A stretch of DNA of 64,000 bases from Echinicola shivajiensis. Its GTDB lineage: Bacteria > Bacteroidota > Bacteroidia > Cytophagales > Cyclobacteriaceae. Position 1 is the first letter of the stretch; every line of letters starts with the position of its first letter. Location of the stretch: the NCBI RefSeq assembly GCF_018642165.1, contig NZ_JAHHZM010000010.1, positions 62,001 through 126,000 on the forward strand, written 5' to 3'. Position numbers and translations under genes: made by a program. Of the stretch, positions 16,836 through 27,900 are shown piece by piece. The notes below the pieces were generated by a model, which was not told the DNA's origin, ran no database searches, and worked only from the letters and a program-made list of their open reading frames with translations.

Positions 16836-19800
16836 AGGTAGGCAGTACTTCTTCTTGGCCAATGGATAATGTACCTGATATTACCATCATGTTCATTGGT
16901 GCTAACCAAAGCCCAGCACCAAAACTATTGTGCCATCTTGAAGAGTTTTCACCTTCATACCATACTCTACCTATATCATGGAATAGCGTAAGTCCAATAC
17001 TTGCAGGGAATAGTCTAGTGGTAAAATTATTAAGCCTTATCCTAGCTTCTGTATTGTTATAAACTATGGAATGACCCTGAAAACGGCTTCTTCTGTATCC
17101 TCTTAGGTTATTTTGACCACCCAAACTTTGGGCCTGGAAAAACTCATATTTTCCCCAGTTGAACCCAGTTCCGAATTTGGTTGCCCAAGTTACTTGGGAA
17201 GGGATCAGGCGGCTCCAAAAAAGGGCTATTTCAGTATTCATGGAGCTTAGGGTATTGCTGCTTTCTGTTAGACCTGCACTCAGGTTAAATTCATGAAGGA
17301 ATTTAATGCCTCTGTTGGGCAATTTGGGATGATCTGTCTGGTCGATTATAAACTGCGCATTGAATCCAGCATATTCCTTTAGTTTGTTTAATTCAGTGAT
17401 ATCGATATCCGTTTGCTCTTCTGAATTGATATATTTATCAGCATTATCATCTTCGTCCATTCTGACCCTTTGGTATTGAGGCCCAACTCTAAAGTATATA
17501 TTCTGATTAATATTTTTTCTGATCCAGGTATTTAGGTTGATTTGATTATACCTGACCCTATAATACTGTGGACCAAATTCATCCTTTAGGAATTCACTTT
17601 TTTCATTTCCATAACCGAAGAAATTATTTACATAATCTGGGGTTTTGAAAGAAGCATTCCATTCCAGATCGAGGCTTTTGATAAGTTTAACCGCATGGCC
17701 TTCATAATAGATATTGAAAGCACCTGTTTTAACTGCTATATTGGACTTGATACTTTGCTTGACCGCATATGGGTCTTTCCTAAATCCATGTGTGGTCCAA
17801 AGAGCCCCTGCACCTAAAAATATGCCATCATCAACATTGTATTCAAAGGAAGCTAAAGGCATCAGTAGATCATATTTGAAAGCCTTTCTATCGTAGGAAA
17901 AAACAGAACTGCTTTTGGAACTAATGATTTTAGACGAAGCGCCCAATTCTAGGTTATCAGCCTGGCCTTTCCACTGATAAATGATATTGGCCCTTTTATC
18001 AAGTTGGCTCTCATCAATAATCTTATCAGGGCCGAGGCCGCTCATTAACCGGACCTTTATTTCTCCAGGGCCCTCTCCTGTTATTTCAAATTGATCATCA
18101 CCATTGAGTCCATAAATTCTTATCTCTTTGGTTTCCTCCGGATCAAATTTTCTATTGAAGAATTTATGCTCTAAATTACCTTTCTTGGAAATTTTTCTAA
18201 TTTCTACATCTACCTTTCCGTTCGGTTCATGTCTTATTTTGAACAGTTCATCCTTATTTGTGCCGTATACATCTACATTTTCAGAAATAAAGTCATAATA
18301 TTTTAAGCTTTCTTCCTTCATCCAAGACTTTCGGAAATCCAGCATCGATGGAACATCCGGTTCTACTCTAATCAGCGTCTGAATGGCATATGGTATTTGT
18401 GTTACAGCCTGATCAATTACAGGGCTGGTGATCTTTTGAAGAAAGCGATCAAGCTCATCTTCCCAGTCTTCACGGTCAAGATCATTTAAAAAGGATCGAT
18501 CAAAATACCTGCCGTTAAACATAAATCCATTGATATCCCTCATTTGGTAATCAAAGCCTTGAAATTTTGGCATGATCCATTTTCTACTGGCTATCTTGGG
18601 TAGTATTCCCTGATTAACAAAAAATGCCTGATCCCGGTCTCTAGGTACAGGAATAAATTTCCTTCCCTCCTTGTTTTCAATTCCTATCCATCTCCATTGG
18701 TCATCATGCCTGTCCCAATCACCAATATATAAATCCAATAACCTCGCCCTTAGGACTTCCTTTTGATCCAATTCATAGTCCTGATCATCCAAGCGTTTGT
18801 TAAGCATTTTCTCCGTGCTGTAAAACTTATAGTCTTCATCTTCTAGGTCTTTAGGGTTTATTTCCCTTTCCTCATATAGATAAACAGCCTTTCCGAATTC
18901 CTTTTGGTAAATCCCTAATTCAGGATCATCTGGAAGCCAGACCATTTCAGGATTGGTGTGGTAAACCTTTAAAGCATCGGCAAGTGGCGGAATCATTAAT
19001 GCTCCGTATGGATTGGAGGCAGAAATTTGATCTTGCACCACATCTTTTGCAACGGTTTTTCTTAAAACTTCGGGAATAGCAGCAGCTGGGTATTTCTCTA
19101 CTGACCTCAATACATACTGATTACCCGTGGAATCTTCGAGCCTTAAGGATTTGGTTTGCATGCCACCGCCCCTTTTGACTATCTTCATTCCTCCCTTCTC
19201 CTTGGTGATGTCAAAGACCCTGAACTCAACCTCTTCTCCCCATACTTTTCTGTAATTTGTTCCGTACCATTTTTCTTGCTGCTTGCTTGCTTTATACTGC
19301 TGACTGATAGCTACTTTGATAGAGTCAGGAAAAGTGTTTTTTGTGCTCAAGAGTGAATCACCTACAACAGGAATCCCTTTAAAAATTTCCGACTGGTATA
19401 CTGGGTTTAAGCCAATTTCAAGGTTATAAAAGTTTAAGTCTAATTTTCCATTGCTATAAAGGTCCAGACTAGCAAAACCTTGTGTTTCCATTGCAAATAG
19501 ACTTGGATTGTTTTTTCTGAGTTGGGTGCTTTTGGAGCCTGCTCCGCTGACGACATGGTGTACGCCCTCATCAAGTGTATATTCCAATGCATGCTCATGT
19601 CCTCCAACGACTACTACCTTTGGGTGTTTATTAATGATCTTGGAAATTCCCTCAATCATTTCCTGATATTTTGGATGCGGTATATCCTGGATATTTCCTA
19701 AATAGGTTCTATAAAGTGGGTATATGGAGCCAATAATAGGAAGCGGAATATATAAATTGGGCTTCATGGCCGTAAAGGGAAAAAGATGGTCTTTCCAGCT

Positions 19801-20463
19801 GTAGGCACCATTATGCTCTCCATAAGTTTTAAGAGGATGGTGCATGGCCAAAATAATGATCTTGTCTTTATTGGCATTGACCATATCCTCAATGGCCGCT
19901 AAGACCTCAAGACCAGTTTTGTAATCACAGTCAGCATCTAAACCAGGCTTGTCATTAGGGTGTAGCCACCATTGGCTATCTGCTATGATCACAATGGCTT
20001 TATCCCCTATTTCCCTCATTTCTGGACCAGGGCAGCCATTCTTTGGTATCCAAAAAAGGTTTTCCTTTTTCAAGGAATCAATAAATGATTGGGCTCTTAA
20101 GACTGCAGCAAGGCCGCCTTCCCGTCCCTTTTCCCAATCATGATTGCCTGGAAGAAAATAGACTTCTCCATTTACTTTATCGGCCATGCCTGCCTGCAAT
20201 GACAATATATTCTCACTTTGAATTCTATTAGGATCGCCGATTTCCGGCATGCCTTTAGGATAAATATTATCTCCCAAGAATAAGATATCGGTTTGATTGC
20301 TGCTTGTATCTTCTGCAACCAATTGATTAACCAATTCTATAACAGGATGATGACCATTATCCAGCTCACCAGCATCGCCAACAAGAATGATTCTTCTCTC
20401 CAGTGTTTGGGCTTGGAGGAGTCCTCCCAGAAAAATAAGAAGAATGAGGAGTGAGTTTTTCAT
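16813..20463 (-). CDS. Metallophosphoesterase fused to Omp85-type outer-membrane barrel
   Basis: A 1216-residue exported protein (signal peptide ending LLQAQ). Residues about 23-330 form a calcineurin-like phosphoesterase: VGDAGE near 28, GDNIYP near 65, GNHDWE near 106, a His-containing HHPLKTYGEH near 208 and GGHEHALEY near 288, covering the metal-binding set. A long middle region follows. The last 350 residues are a surface-antigen/BamA-like barrel with LGGQNNLRGYRRSRFQG near 1115-1130 and a terminal phenylalanine (FTFGYQF). It should anchor a phosphatase at the outer membrane. The phytase-like lipoprotein gene lies five bases upstream and is surely cotranscribed, suggesting extracellular phosphate scavenging. 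Confidence 0.85.
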   Translation of the reverse strand: MKNSLLILLIFLGGLLQAQTLERRIILVGDAGELDNGHHPVIELVNQLVAEDTSSNQTDILFLGDNIYPKGMPEIGDPNRIQSENILSLQAGMADKVNGEVYFLPGNHDWEKGREGGLAAVLRAQSFIDSLKKENLFWIPKNGCPGPEMREIGDKAIVIIADSQWWLHPNDKPGLDADCDYKTGLEVLAAIEDMVNANKDKIIILAMHHPLKTYGEHNGAYSWKDHLFPFTAMKPNLYIPLPIIGSIYPLYRTYLGNIQDIPHPKYQEMIEGISKIINKHPKVVVVGGHEHALEYTLDEGVHHVVSGAGSKSTQLRKNNPSLFAMETQGFASLDLYSNGKLDLNFYNLEIGLNPVYQSEIFKGIPVVGDSLLSTKNTFPDSIKVAISQQYKASKQQEKWYGTNYRKVWGEEVEFRVFDITKEKGGMKIVKRGGGMQTKSLRLEDSTGNQYVLRSVEKYPAAAIPEVLRKTVAKDVVQDQISASNPYGALMIPPLADALKVYHTNPEMVWLPDDPELGIYQKEFGKAVYLYEEREINPKDLEDEDYKFYSTEKMLNKRLDDQDYELDQKEVLRARLLDLYIGDWDRHDDQWRWIGIENKEGRKFIPVPRDRDQAFFVNQGILPKIASRKWIMPKFQGFDYQMRDINGFMFNGRYFDRSFLNDLDREDWEDELDRFLQKITSPVIDQAVTQIPYAIQTLIRVEPDVPSMLDFRKSWMKEESLKYYDFISENVDVYGTNKDELFKIRHEPNGKVDVEIRKISKKGNLEHKFFNRKFDPEETKEIRIYGLNGDDQFEITGEGPGEIKVRLMSGLGPDKIIDESQLDKRANIIYQWKGQADNLELGASSKIISSKSSSVFSYDRKAFKYDLLMPLASFEYNVDDGIFLGAGALWTTHGFRKDPYAVKQSIKSNIAVKTGAFNIYYEGHAVKLIKSLDLEWNASFKTPDYVNNFFGYGNEKSEFLKDEFGPQYYRVRYNQINLNTWIRKNINQNIYFRVGPQYQRVRMDEDDNADKYINSEEQTDIDITELNKLKEYAGFNAQFIIDQTDHPKLPNRGIKFLHEFNLSAGLTESSNTLSSMNTEIALFWSRLIPSQVTWATKFGTGFNWGKYEFFQAQSLGGQNNLRGYRRSRFQGHSIVYNNTEARIRLNNFTTRLFPASIGLTLFHDIGRVWYEGENSSRWHNSFGAGLWLAPMNMMVISGTLSIGQEEVLPTFTFGYQF

Positions 20464-20468
20464 TATAA

Positions 20469-21326
20469 TTATTCCGGCTGATATTTAAATTTTAGAATAT
20501 TTGCATTTCCATCATGCGCTTCATTGGAAATAAACATATCCCCCTGCTGATTAAAAGTGATCCCTTCAGCCTGTTTAAAAAGCCTTGGGTCCAATCTGTA
20601 AATTTCCTCTGGATCTCCAAATCTATCCATAACCAGCAACCATTTTCCTATGGAGGAAATCACATACAATTTGTTTTCAATGGGATGCATGGCAGCTGCA
20701 GAGGGTTTTACCGTTAATTTAAAATCCTGTTCCTCTTTAAGGACTTTACGTAATTTTTTCTCGGTTAATTTATAGTCCTTAAATTCATTGTAAGTTTTGG
20801 TGCTAAGGTCAAAAGTAAAAGCACTTGCCTCATTCTTGTCCTTATCTAATTTACATGATTTACAGAACAATATGACTTGATTTTCACTTATTTGTGCAAG
20901 GGATTCTAAGTCTCTATTTCCCTTGAATGGGAAATCATAGGAAATTGAACTCGTATTGTCCTCAAATACATCAAGAATCTCATAGATATCCCCATTGCTC
21001 TTTAAACCAAAGAGTCCATTTTCTGTGAAAAGAATATCTTCCAGGTCCATATTTTTAGCAAACTTACTTTTCCTCAGGATTTTCTTGTCGGGCCATTTTA
21101 GCTCATATACAACCGATGATTCGTCTTGGATGGCCCAAATATTGCCGTTTTTTCCAATGGTGATTCCTGATACTTCATCCAATACTTCTGGGAGAATTAA
21201 CTTTTCCGCATTGGTCAAATCATAAGATTTTGGAGATGAATATTCTCCATAGAATCTCCTTTCCCTTAGGCCACAAGAGTTGAATAGCACAAAAAATAAA
21301 AAGACTATAAACTTAAATGAATTCAT
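20469..21326 (-). CDS. SdiA-regulated/phytase-like beta-propeller lipoprotein
   Basis: A 285-residue lipoprotein (lipobox FNSCGL, Cys near 19). The mature part looks like a beta-propeller of the SdiA-regulated family (PF06977), with LPEVLDEVSGITIGKNGNIW, LEDILFTENGLFGL, NRDLESLAQ and QAEGITFNQQGDMFISNEA; the same fold appears in phytase-like esterases. A role in phosphoester hydrolysis with the downstream phosphatase-Omp85 protein is suggested by the five-base gap between the genes, but catalytic residues cannot be confirmed by eye. The first gene of the pair, so its upstream region should hold the promoter. Confidence 0.8.
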   Translation of the reverse strand: MNSFKFIVFLFFVLFNSCGLRERRFYGEYSSPKSYDLTNAEKLILPEVLDEVSGITIGKNGNIWAIQDESSVVYELKWPDKKILRKSKFAKNMDLEDILFTENGLFGLKSNGDIYEILDVFEDNTSSISYDFPFKGNRDLESLAQISENQVILFCKSCKLDKDKNEASAFTFDLSTKTYNEFKDYKLTEKKLRKVLKEEQDFKLTVKPSAAAMHPIENKLYVISSIGKWLLVMDRFGDPEEIYRLDPRLFKQAEGITFNQQGDMFISNEAHDGNANILKFKYQPE

Positions 21327-21379
21327 GTTTTACTAAGATAATACTGTTAAATTTAGTTCATTCTAAGTATTTAATAAAT

Positions 21380-22564
21380 ATGGAAGAAGTTAATATTAGT
21401 TTGCTTCATAAAGTAGAAAATTATGTAAAGGCCCTTTATGAAGACAGCAACCAGAAGCTTTTCAAATACCATAACCTCGAGCATACCATTGATGTGGTAA
21501 AGGCCAGCGAGGAGATCAGTTCGCATTACCCACTCTCGGATGATGAAAAATTGCTGCTAATGGTAGCTGCTTGGTTTCATGATGCAGGATGTTGGGTGAG
21601 ATCCAAATTGGAAAACCATGAAAGTGAAGGGGCTAAAATAGCAAAGGAATTTTTAACAGATCAAGGCGTAGATCGGGACTTTATCGAAAAAGTCCAGGCA
21701 TGTATCTTTTCCACCCAAATGCCGCAAAGTCCTTCCAATCTCATTGAAAAGATTCTTTGCGATGCTGACCTGTCCCATTTGGGAAATGATAAATATTTTG
21801 AGAGGTCTTTGAAATTAAGGGAGGAATTGATCGAGCTAAAGTTATTGGATATGGATCTAAATTCTTGGCTTCGTTCCAATTTGATCTTTTTAAACAAACA
21901 TCAGTATCATACTGATTATTGTAAGGAGAAATGCCAGATGGCGAAACAAAAAAACATCAGTCAGTTGATAGGAAAAATAGAAGCGTCAGAAGAAAAAAAG
22001 GACAAAAAGAAGAAAAAGCAAAAAGGTCCAGAAAGAGGTGTGGAAACGCTTTTTAGAACCACCTCAAGGAATCACTTGGAATTATCCTCCATCGCTGATA
22101 ATAAGGCGAATATCATGATTTCTGTTAATTCAATCATTCTTACCATTATTGTTTCAGTACTGCTAAGGAAGCTGGAGGAATACCCTAATTATATCATTCC
22201 AACAACCATGCTGTTGGCCACGAGTTTGGTTACAATGGTTTTTGCCATTTTGGCGACTAGACCCAATGTAACTTCAGGAAAAGTCAATAAGGAATCCATT
22301 GACAAAAAAGAGGGCAACCTTCTCTACTTTGGTAATTTTCATGAAATGACTTTGGCAGAGTATGAGTATGGAATGGGGAAGATGTTGCAAAATGCAGATT
22401 ACCTCTATGGCAGCATGACCAGGGATATTTACTATTTGGGCAAGGTCCTGGCTAAGAAATATGTTTTACTTAGAAAAAGCTATACTGTGTTTATGTTTGG
22501 CTTTATTATTTCTATACTGGCCTTTGCTATTGCGACAGTTTTCTTTCCTGTGGATAGTTATTAG
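21380..22564 (+). CDS. HD phosphohydrolase domain fused to Pycsar-effector-like transmembrane domain
   Basis: A 394-residue protein starting at the ATG of MEEVNISLL; an upstream in-frame ATG would overlap the divergent lipoprotein gene and adds a non-conserved leader. Residues 1-190 form an HD domain: H31-N-x-x-H35-T, the metal pair H67-D68 (WFHDAGCW) and CDADLSHLG near 130. A lysine-rich linker (near 210-220) joins the C-terminal part with three membrane segments (IMISVNSIILTIIVSVLL, IPTTMLLATSLVTMVFAIL and VFMFGFIISILAFAIA). The stretch ELSSIADNKANIMISVNS is characteristic of the DUF5706/PycTM family. No nucleotide cyclase is adjacent. It may hydrolyse or sense a nucleotide at the membrane. 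Confidence 0.82.
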   Translation: MEEVNISLLHKVENYVKALYEDSNQKLFKYHNLEHTIDVVKASEEISSHYPLSDDEKLLLMVAAWFHDAGCWVRSKLENHESEGAKIAKEFLTDQGVDRDFIEKVQACIFSTQMPQSPSNLIEKILCDADLSHLGNDKYFERSLKLREELIELKLLDMDLNSWLRSNLIFLNKHQYHTDYCKEKCQMAKQKNISQLIGKIEASEEKKDKKKKKQKGPERGVETLFRTTSRNHLELSSIADNKANIMISVNSIILTIIVSVLLRKLEEYPNYIIPTTMLLATSLVTMVFAILATRPNVTSGKVNKESIDKKEGNLLYFGNFHEMTLAEYEYGMGKMLQNADYLYGSMTRDIYYLGKVLAKKYVLLRKSYTVFMFGFIISILAFAIATVFFPVDSY

Positions 22565-22717
22565 GTAATCAGATTATTCTTTATGAAGTAAGTAACTTTG
22601 TATGTTTAGCTTAAGAGGTCGGAAGCCTATCTACCTGCCAAGCAGATTTGAAGTCTGAAAACCGAGGCTGTTGATATTGATTTATATTAGTAGAGAAAGT
22701 ATTTATCTATCAATAAA

Positions 22718-22759
22718 AAAGATCTGGACAATTTGAGAAGAAATTGTCCAGACTTTTTT
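22718..22759. terminator. Bidirectional terminator
   Basis: TCTGGACAATTT and AAATTGTCCAGA form a perfect 12-bp stem with a 6-base loop, with an A-run before and CTTTTTT after, so it can end transcripts from both the HD-domain gene and the convergent DUF1080 gene. Confidence 0.8.
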
Positions 22760-22785
22760 ATTCCACACCTTGTTGTTACACTTTA

Positions 22786-23568
22786 CTAGAAATTAGTATC
22801 GGAATTTTTTATATCTAAATTTTCAATCCAGATGTTTCGATATAGCACTTCATGACCTTCAGATTGTAGTTTTAAGCCTCCAGGACGATCTGTTATGCCC
22901 TTTCCACCATCATTGCCTCCATCCAAACCTGAATTTGGTCCACCCCAGACTTGTTGTATGTGCTCATTTTCATGGATTTTCACTCCGTTGAAATATATAG
23001 TAACAAGAGGCCTTTCGATTAGTTTTCCTTGCTTGTCAAAACGTGCTGCGCGAAATTGGATATCATATGCATTCCATTTTCCCAAACCATTGTAGATATG
23101 GTAAGGAGCCGCCTTTTCATTGATAATCGCTGCCATGCCATGACTGGTAGTATCTCCATCCAAAACCTGAATCTCATACCGGTTTTGCAAATAAACCCCA
23201 CTATTGCCTCCTTCATGAGGAATAAGAAATTCGATGTGCAATCTAAAATCCCTGAACTTCTCTTTGGTTACAATATCGGCAGCACCATAAAGTCCATTAG
23301 CTGCGCTTTCGTCATAGGTGTTTAATGCCATTCCACTATGAAGAGGATCGTTTGATAGCTGCCATTTGATAGGTAAGGTTGCTTTCAACCGAGGTCCTTC
23401 CCAGTATGTCCATTTGTCATCAAGCATTTCCCGAGTGCCATCAAATAGCCATTTGGCGCTTTGTGGTTTTTCCGCCCCTACTCCTATTTGGGCCATACTG
23501 GTTTTCACAGTGAATAATAAAAGAATGATATAGGAGAATTGATAAAAGGTTGCTTTGGATAGATTCAT
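22786..23568 (-). CDS. DUF1080 (3-keto-disaccharide hydrolase-like) secreted protein
   Basis: A 260-residue exported protein (signal peptide ending TSMAQ near 27). It is a single LamG-like DUF1080 domain with the family features KFRDFRLHIEFLIPHEGGNS-GVYLQNRYEIQVLD, NAYDIQFRAARFD and RPGGLKLQSEGHEVLYRNIW. Characterised relatives cleave 3-keto-glycosides; others bind carbohydrate. The gene stands alone here, far from the second DUF1080 gene of the window, and faces a bidirectional terminator. The substrate is unknown. Confidence 0.88.
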   Translation of the reverse strand: MNLSKATFYQFSYIILLLFTVKTSMAQIGVGAEKPQSAKWLFDGTREMLDDKWTYWEGPRLKATLPIKWQLSNDPLHSGMALNTYDESAANGLYGAADIVTKEKFRDFRLHIEFLIPHEGGNSGVYLQNRYEIQVLDGDTTSHGMAAIINEKAAPYHIYNGLGKWNAYDIQFRAARFDKQGKLIERPLVTIYFNGVKIHENEHIQQVWGGPNSGLDGGNDGGKGITDRPGGLKLQSEGHEVLYRNIWIENLDIKNSDTNF

Positions 23569-23791
23569 TTTGATTTACTTAACTTTATACTTTTAAATAT
23601 ATAAAACACATAAATCAATTTAGCATAAAACATACAGCTTTTTTATAAGAGGTAATGGGGGAATGTCTCTAGCGATGATATTTATTTGACACCATGCTGA
23701 AACAATCCCCATTACTGATCTAGCATTAAAGTATTAGCAGAAATTAATCTAGCTCCTGTTTTCTAAAAAAAATCTGATCTTCTGTGTAATC

Positions 23792-24964
23792 TTAATGCTC
23801 ATGTCCACCTTCACCTTTATTCATTTCAGCCATAATATAATAAGCCTGGTTCATGACAAATTTCTTGTTCCTGTCATCTGGGTTTAGGAACTGAATGGCT
23901 TTCCAGTCTTCATTACTTTCTGTAACCAAAACTTCTATGGGCTCAAAATTCCATTCGTCACCAGTTTGATTTGCAGTGAACAAATAGTTCTTTTCACCAG
24001 ATTTGGCAATGGCACTTTCCTTTACTGCATATTCTAGTATCCCTTCCGTGATAACCTGTCCTCGCACATACATGCCTGGAATCAGCAATCCCTTTTTGTT
24101 TTCTATTTCTGCATGAATATGCACTGCTTTGGGCTTCTCTTCAAAGGATTTTCCAACAGCATATACCTCTGCATACAGCTCATCTTCAGGAAGTGTTTGT
24201 ACCTTGAATCTCACCTTTTGCCCTTCCTTGACTTTATAAATATCCTTTTCGAATACCATTAAATCAGCATGGATATGTTCTATATTGACCACTTCGAACA
24301 TAGTGAACTGGGGAGACACATATTGTCCAGTCTTTACATTCACTTTTTTGATATAGCCTGAAATGGGACTTTTGATTGGGATATTTTGGAGGATTTCCCC
24401 TTCTTGAACCATTTTAGGTGAGATGCCCAGCAAATTCAATTGGCTTTCCATTCCTTTTACGCTTCCATTGAGCCCAGCTAAATTGGCCTTAATTCTTTGA
24501 AAGTCCTTTCCTGATCCAACTTCGTTTTCATAAAGCACTCGTTGCCTTTCAAACTCTTGGTTCATAAACTTTAATTCATTCCATTTTTGTTGGTAATCAA
24601 TTTGAAGCTGAATTAACTCTGGGTGACTTACATAGGCCAGCACTTGCCCATTATTGACTTTATCACCTTCTATAACCTTAATATTATTGATATTGGCTCC
24701 TATGATAGCTGTTATATTGGCTTCGTTCTGTGGTGGAACCTCTAACACACCATTTGCTTCTACCACCCCACTTATGATCCTCTTTGGAATGCTGTCTATT
24801 TCGATTCCCAAGGCCTTTACTTGCTCAGAAGATAAATGGACTCCTTTATCATTTTCATGTTCAGTATGGCTGTTTGAATTAGATTCAACATTCTCTATGG
24901 TCCCTGAACTGCACGCGCTTAAGGCGACGATTATTATTAAACTATATATATGGTTAAAATTCAT
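23792..24964 (-). CDS. RND efflux periplasmic adaptor, CusB/CzcB-like lipoprotein
   Basis: A 390-residue lipoprotein (lipobox ALSACSS near 18). It begins with a His/Glu-rich segment (SHTEHENDKG) and ends in EGGHEH, both plausible metal ligands. The adaptor order is clear: a barrel-sandwich segment (GANINNIKVIEGDKVNNGQVLA), an alpha-helical hairpin (about 120-175) and the return strand IPIKSPISGYIKKVNVKTGQ. It should link the inner-membrane RND pump to the outer-membrane channel and export a divalent or monovalent metal. It lies four bases after the pump gene, so both come from one transcript. Metal specificity is unknown. Confidence 0.9.
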   Translation of the reverse strand: MNFNHIYSLIIIVALSACSSGTIENVESNSNSHTEHENDKGVHLSSEQVKALGIEIDSIPKRIISGVVEANGVLEVPPQNEANITAIIGANINNIKVIEGDKVNNGQVLAYVSHPELIQLQIDYQQKWNELKFMNQEFERQRVLYENEVGSGKDFQRIKANLAGLNGSVKGMESQLNLLGISPKMVQEGEILQNIPIKSPISGYIKKVNVKTGQYVSPQFTMFEVVNIEHIHADLMVFEKDIYKVKEGQKVRFKVQTLPEDELYAEVYAVGKSFEEKPKAVHIHAEIENKKGLLIPGMYVRGQVITEGILEYAVKESAIAKSGEKNYLFTANQTGDEWNFEPIEVLVTESNEDWKAIQFLNPDDRNKKFVMNQAYYIMAEMNKGEGGHEH

Positions 24965-24968
24965 GGTC

Positions 24969-27900
24969 TTAATAATTTATTGGGGTTTCAAAATAGGACA
25001 TGTTTACCCTGCTTATCAGGTATTTTTCCAAAGTTTCCAATGCCCCTATCCTGATATCCATGACAGTATTGATATTCTCTAAGAAGGTTACATAATCAAT
25101 GGCTCCTTCCTTATAGGCCAGCTGAGCTCCCTTTTCCTGTTCTTTTGCCAAGGGTAAAGCCTCTTCCTGATAATATTCATATGAGGTTTTCCACTTTATC
25201 ATTGATTCCAAGCTGTTTGAATAAGCGGTATTGATTTTGATTAGCTGCTCTTGGTAATCTTTATTCGACTGTTCCACATTGATTTTGGCACTTTGAACTT
25301 TAGCTTGGTTGACATTAAAGGCCAAGGGAATGTTCAAGCCTATTTGAAAGGCACGGTATCCTGTGTTTCCATTGACGCTTTGCCATCCATATTGTCCACT
25401 AATGGTGGGCAAGTAAGCGGCTTTAGCTTTTTTCAGTGCCCTGTTTGCCAATTCATTTTCCTCAGAGGAAAGCATGATACTTGGATGCTGTTCAAGATTT
25501 GGATCAATACCTGAAAATTCCTCCAAGAGCTTTGATTCATCTCCCACGTTTATGGTATATTGTTGATCACTTACTAACCACAAATTGAACTTTTGTTCGG
25601 CAATATTATGGTCGTGGAAGGCTTGTTGCTTTTGAATACTAATCTGTTTGGACTTGTTCTGGGCCGTTAACCATTCTAGTTTGCTAGTAGCTTCAATTTC
25701 CCATCTAATTTTAGCGGCCCTACTGAATTCCTGAAAGAGTGTATCCAGATGAGAATAGAGCAACAATTTCCTTTTAGCAATATATAAATTGGCAAAGGCT
25801 TTACTGACTTCACGGTTTAACTCCAGTTCAGATAGGTTTTTTGCAGCTTCAGCAAGAACCACTTTTTGTTTCTGGTATTTTATCTTTGAAGGTACCCCGA
25901 ATAGATCTATTTGCTGCTGCATCACTCCAATCCTCGTATAGATCCCTTCTCCCTCAAACAATTCCTCACCACCAGTAAATACCTGTGTATTTCCCATATC
26001 CCAAGCACTTTTCTTCATGGCCTCTTGTTTATCAATTTCCATTTGAGCTTTACTGATCAATGGATAATTGGTTTTGGCCATTTCCAAGGCTTCATTTAGG
26101 CTAAGGCTTGGTAAGTTGTCTTGGCTTTGTGCATTTGCTGTTTGAGTGCCAATAATAAGTCCGAGTAATAGAAGAGCAGTTCCTAATTTGGGGAAGGCTG
26201 TTGTGATGCTTTTCTTCTCTACCCATTGGTATAATACTGGAAGCACAAATAAAGTCAGCAATGTGCTACTAATCAATCCTCCAATGACCACAGTTGCCAG
26301 TGGCCTTTGAACCTCGGCACCTGCAGTTGCAGAAAGGGCCATGGGGAAGAAGCCAAGGATGTCAGTTAGGGCTGTCAATAAAATAGGTCGAATCCTTCTT
26401 TTTGTTCCTTGCTGTATCCTATCGTTTAAGTTTAACTTTTCTTCCATTTTTAGTTCATTGAGTCCATTAATCAGTACCAGGCCATTCAAGACGGCCACGC
26501 CAAAAAGCACTATAAAACCGACCCCTGCCGAAATACTGAAGGGCATATCCCTTAACCAAAGAGAAAAGACACCTCCAATGGAGGCCATAGGAATGGCTAT
26601 GAAAATCATTAAAGATTGTTTGATAGACCCCAAGGCAAAGAATATGAGGATAAAGATGGAGGCCAAAGCAACTGGCACTACCATGACCAACCTGGATGTA
26701 GCACGTTCAAAGTTTTCAAATGCTCCGCCATAACGGATATAATATCCTGGAGGCAAGTTTAATTCGGCTTTTAGTTTTTCCTGAATTTCCTTTACCAGGG
26801 ATTTGATATCACGTCCCCTTACATTGATGCCTACATAGGTTCTTCGATTGGTGTTATCCCTGCTGATTTGCATTGGACCGGGCTGATAGCTTACTTCAGC
26901 GATTTCCTTCAGCGGTATTTGGGAACCATTTTGTGTATTAACATAAAGGTTTTTTACATCATTGATTTGGGTTCTGTAAAGGGTGTCCAAACGCAGAACC
27001 AAATCAAACCTTTTCTCCCCTTCAAAAATCACCCCTGCCTTTTTACCCGCAAATGCAGTCTGAATTACAGCATTGATATCCTCAACATTCAAATCATATT
27101 GGGCCAATTTATCTCTTTCATAATCAACTGTCATTTGAGGTAGGCCGGTTGTTGCCTCTACCCTATAATCAGCGACGCCTTCAATTCCATTGACCAAGCT
27201 GCCAATTTCTTGTGCCTTTTGCGCCAATACGTCAAGATCATCACCAAAGAGTTTTATGGCAATATCTTCTCTTACCCCCGTGAGCAATTCATTGAATCTC
27301 ATCTCTATGGGTTGGGTAAACTCATAATTCACACCAGGGACTACGCTGATCTTTTCCTTTATTTTATTGATCAGTTCCTCTTTAGTATCTGCAGAAACCC
27401 ATTCGGATTTTGGCTTGAGAATGATAAAACAATCCGCGATATCCATGGGCATGGGATCGGTAGGGACATCGGCGACCCCAAAACGGCTCATTACCTGTTC
27501 CACTTCCGGAAAGTTGTCTAATATGATCCGTTCGATTTTAGTGGAAGTTTCCAATGATTCGGAAAGGGCGCTTCCCGGCTGCAACATGATATGAAAGGCA
27601 ATGTCACCCTCATCCAGTTGGGGAATAAATTCACCACCCATTTTTGTGAACGAATAGATGGCCATTGAAAACAAGAACAAGGAAATTCCTATTACCCATT
27701 TAGTTCTTTTTAGTGACCACTGTAATAAAGGTAAATAAGCATTTTCTACAGCCAATACGATTTTGTCTCCCCAGCTTTTTGAGTTTGGATTTTTACTGGC
27801 TTTTATAAATACCGAAGAGATCATGGGAACATAGGTTAAGCACAGTAACATGGCCCCAATCATAGCAAAAATGAAAGTGAGGGCCATTGGCTTGAACATT

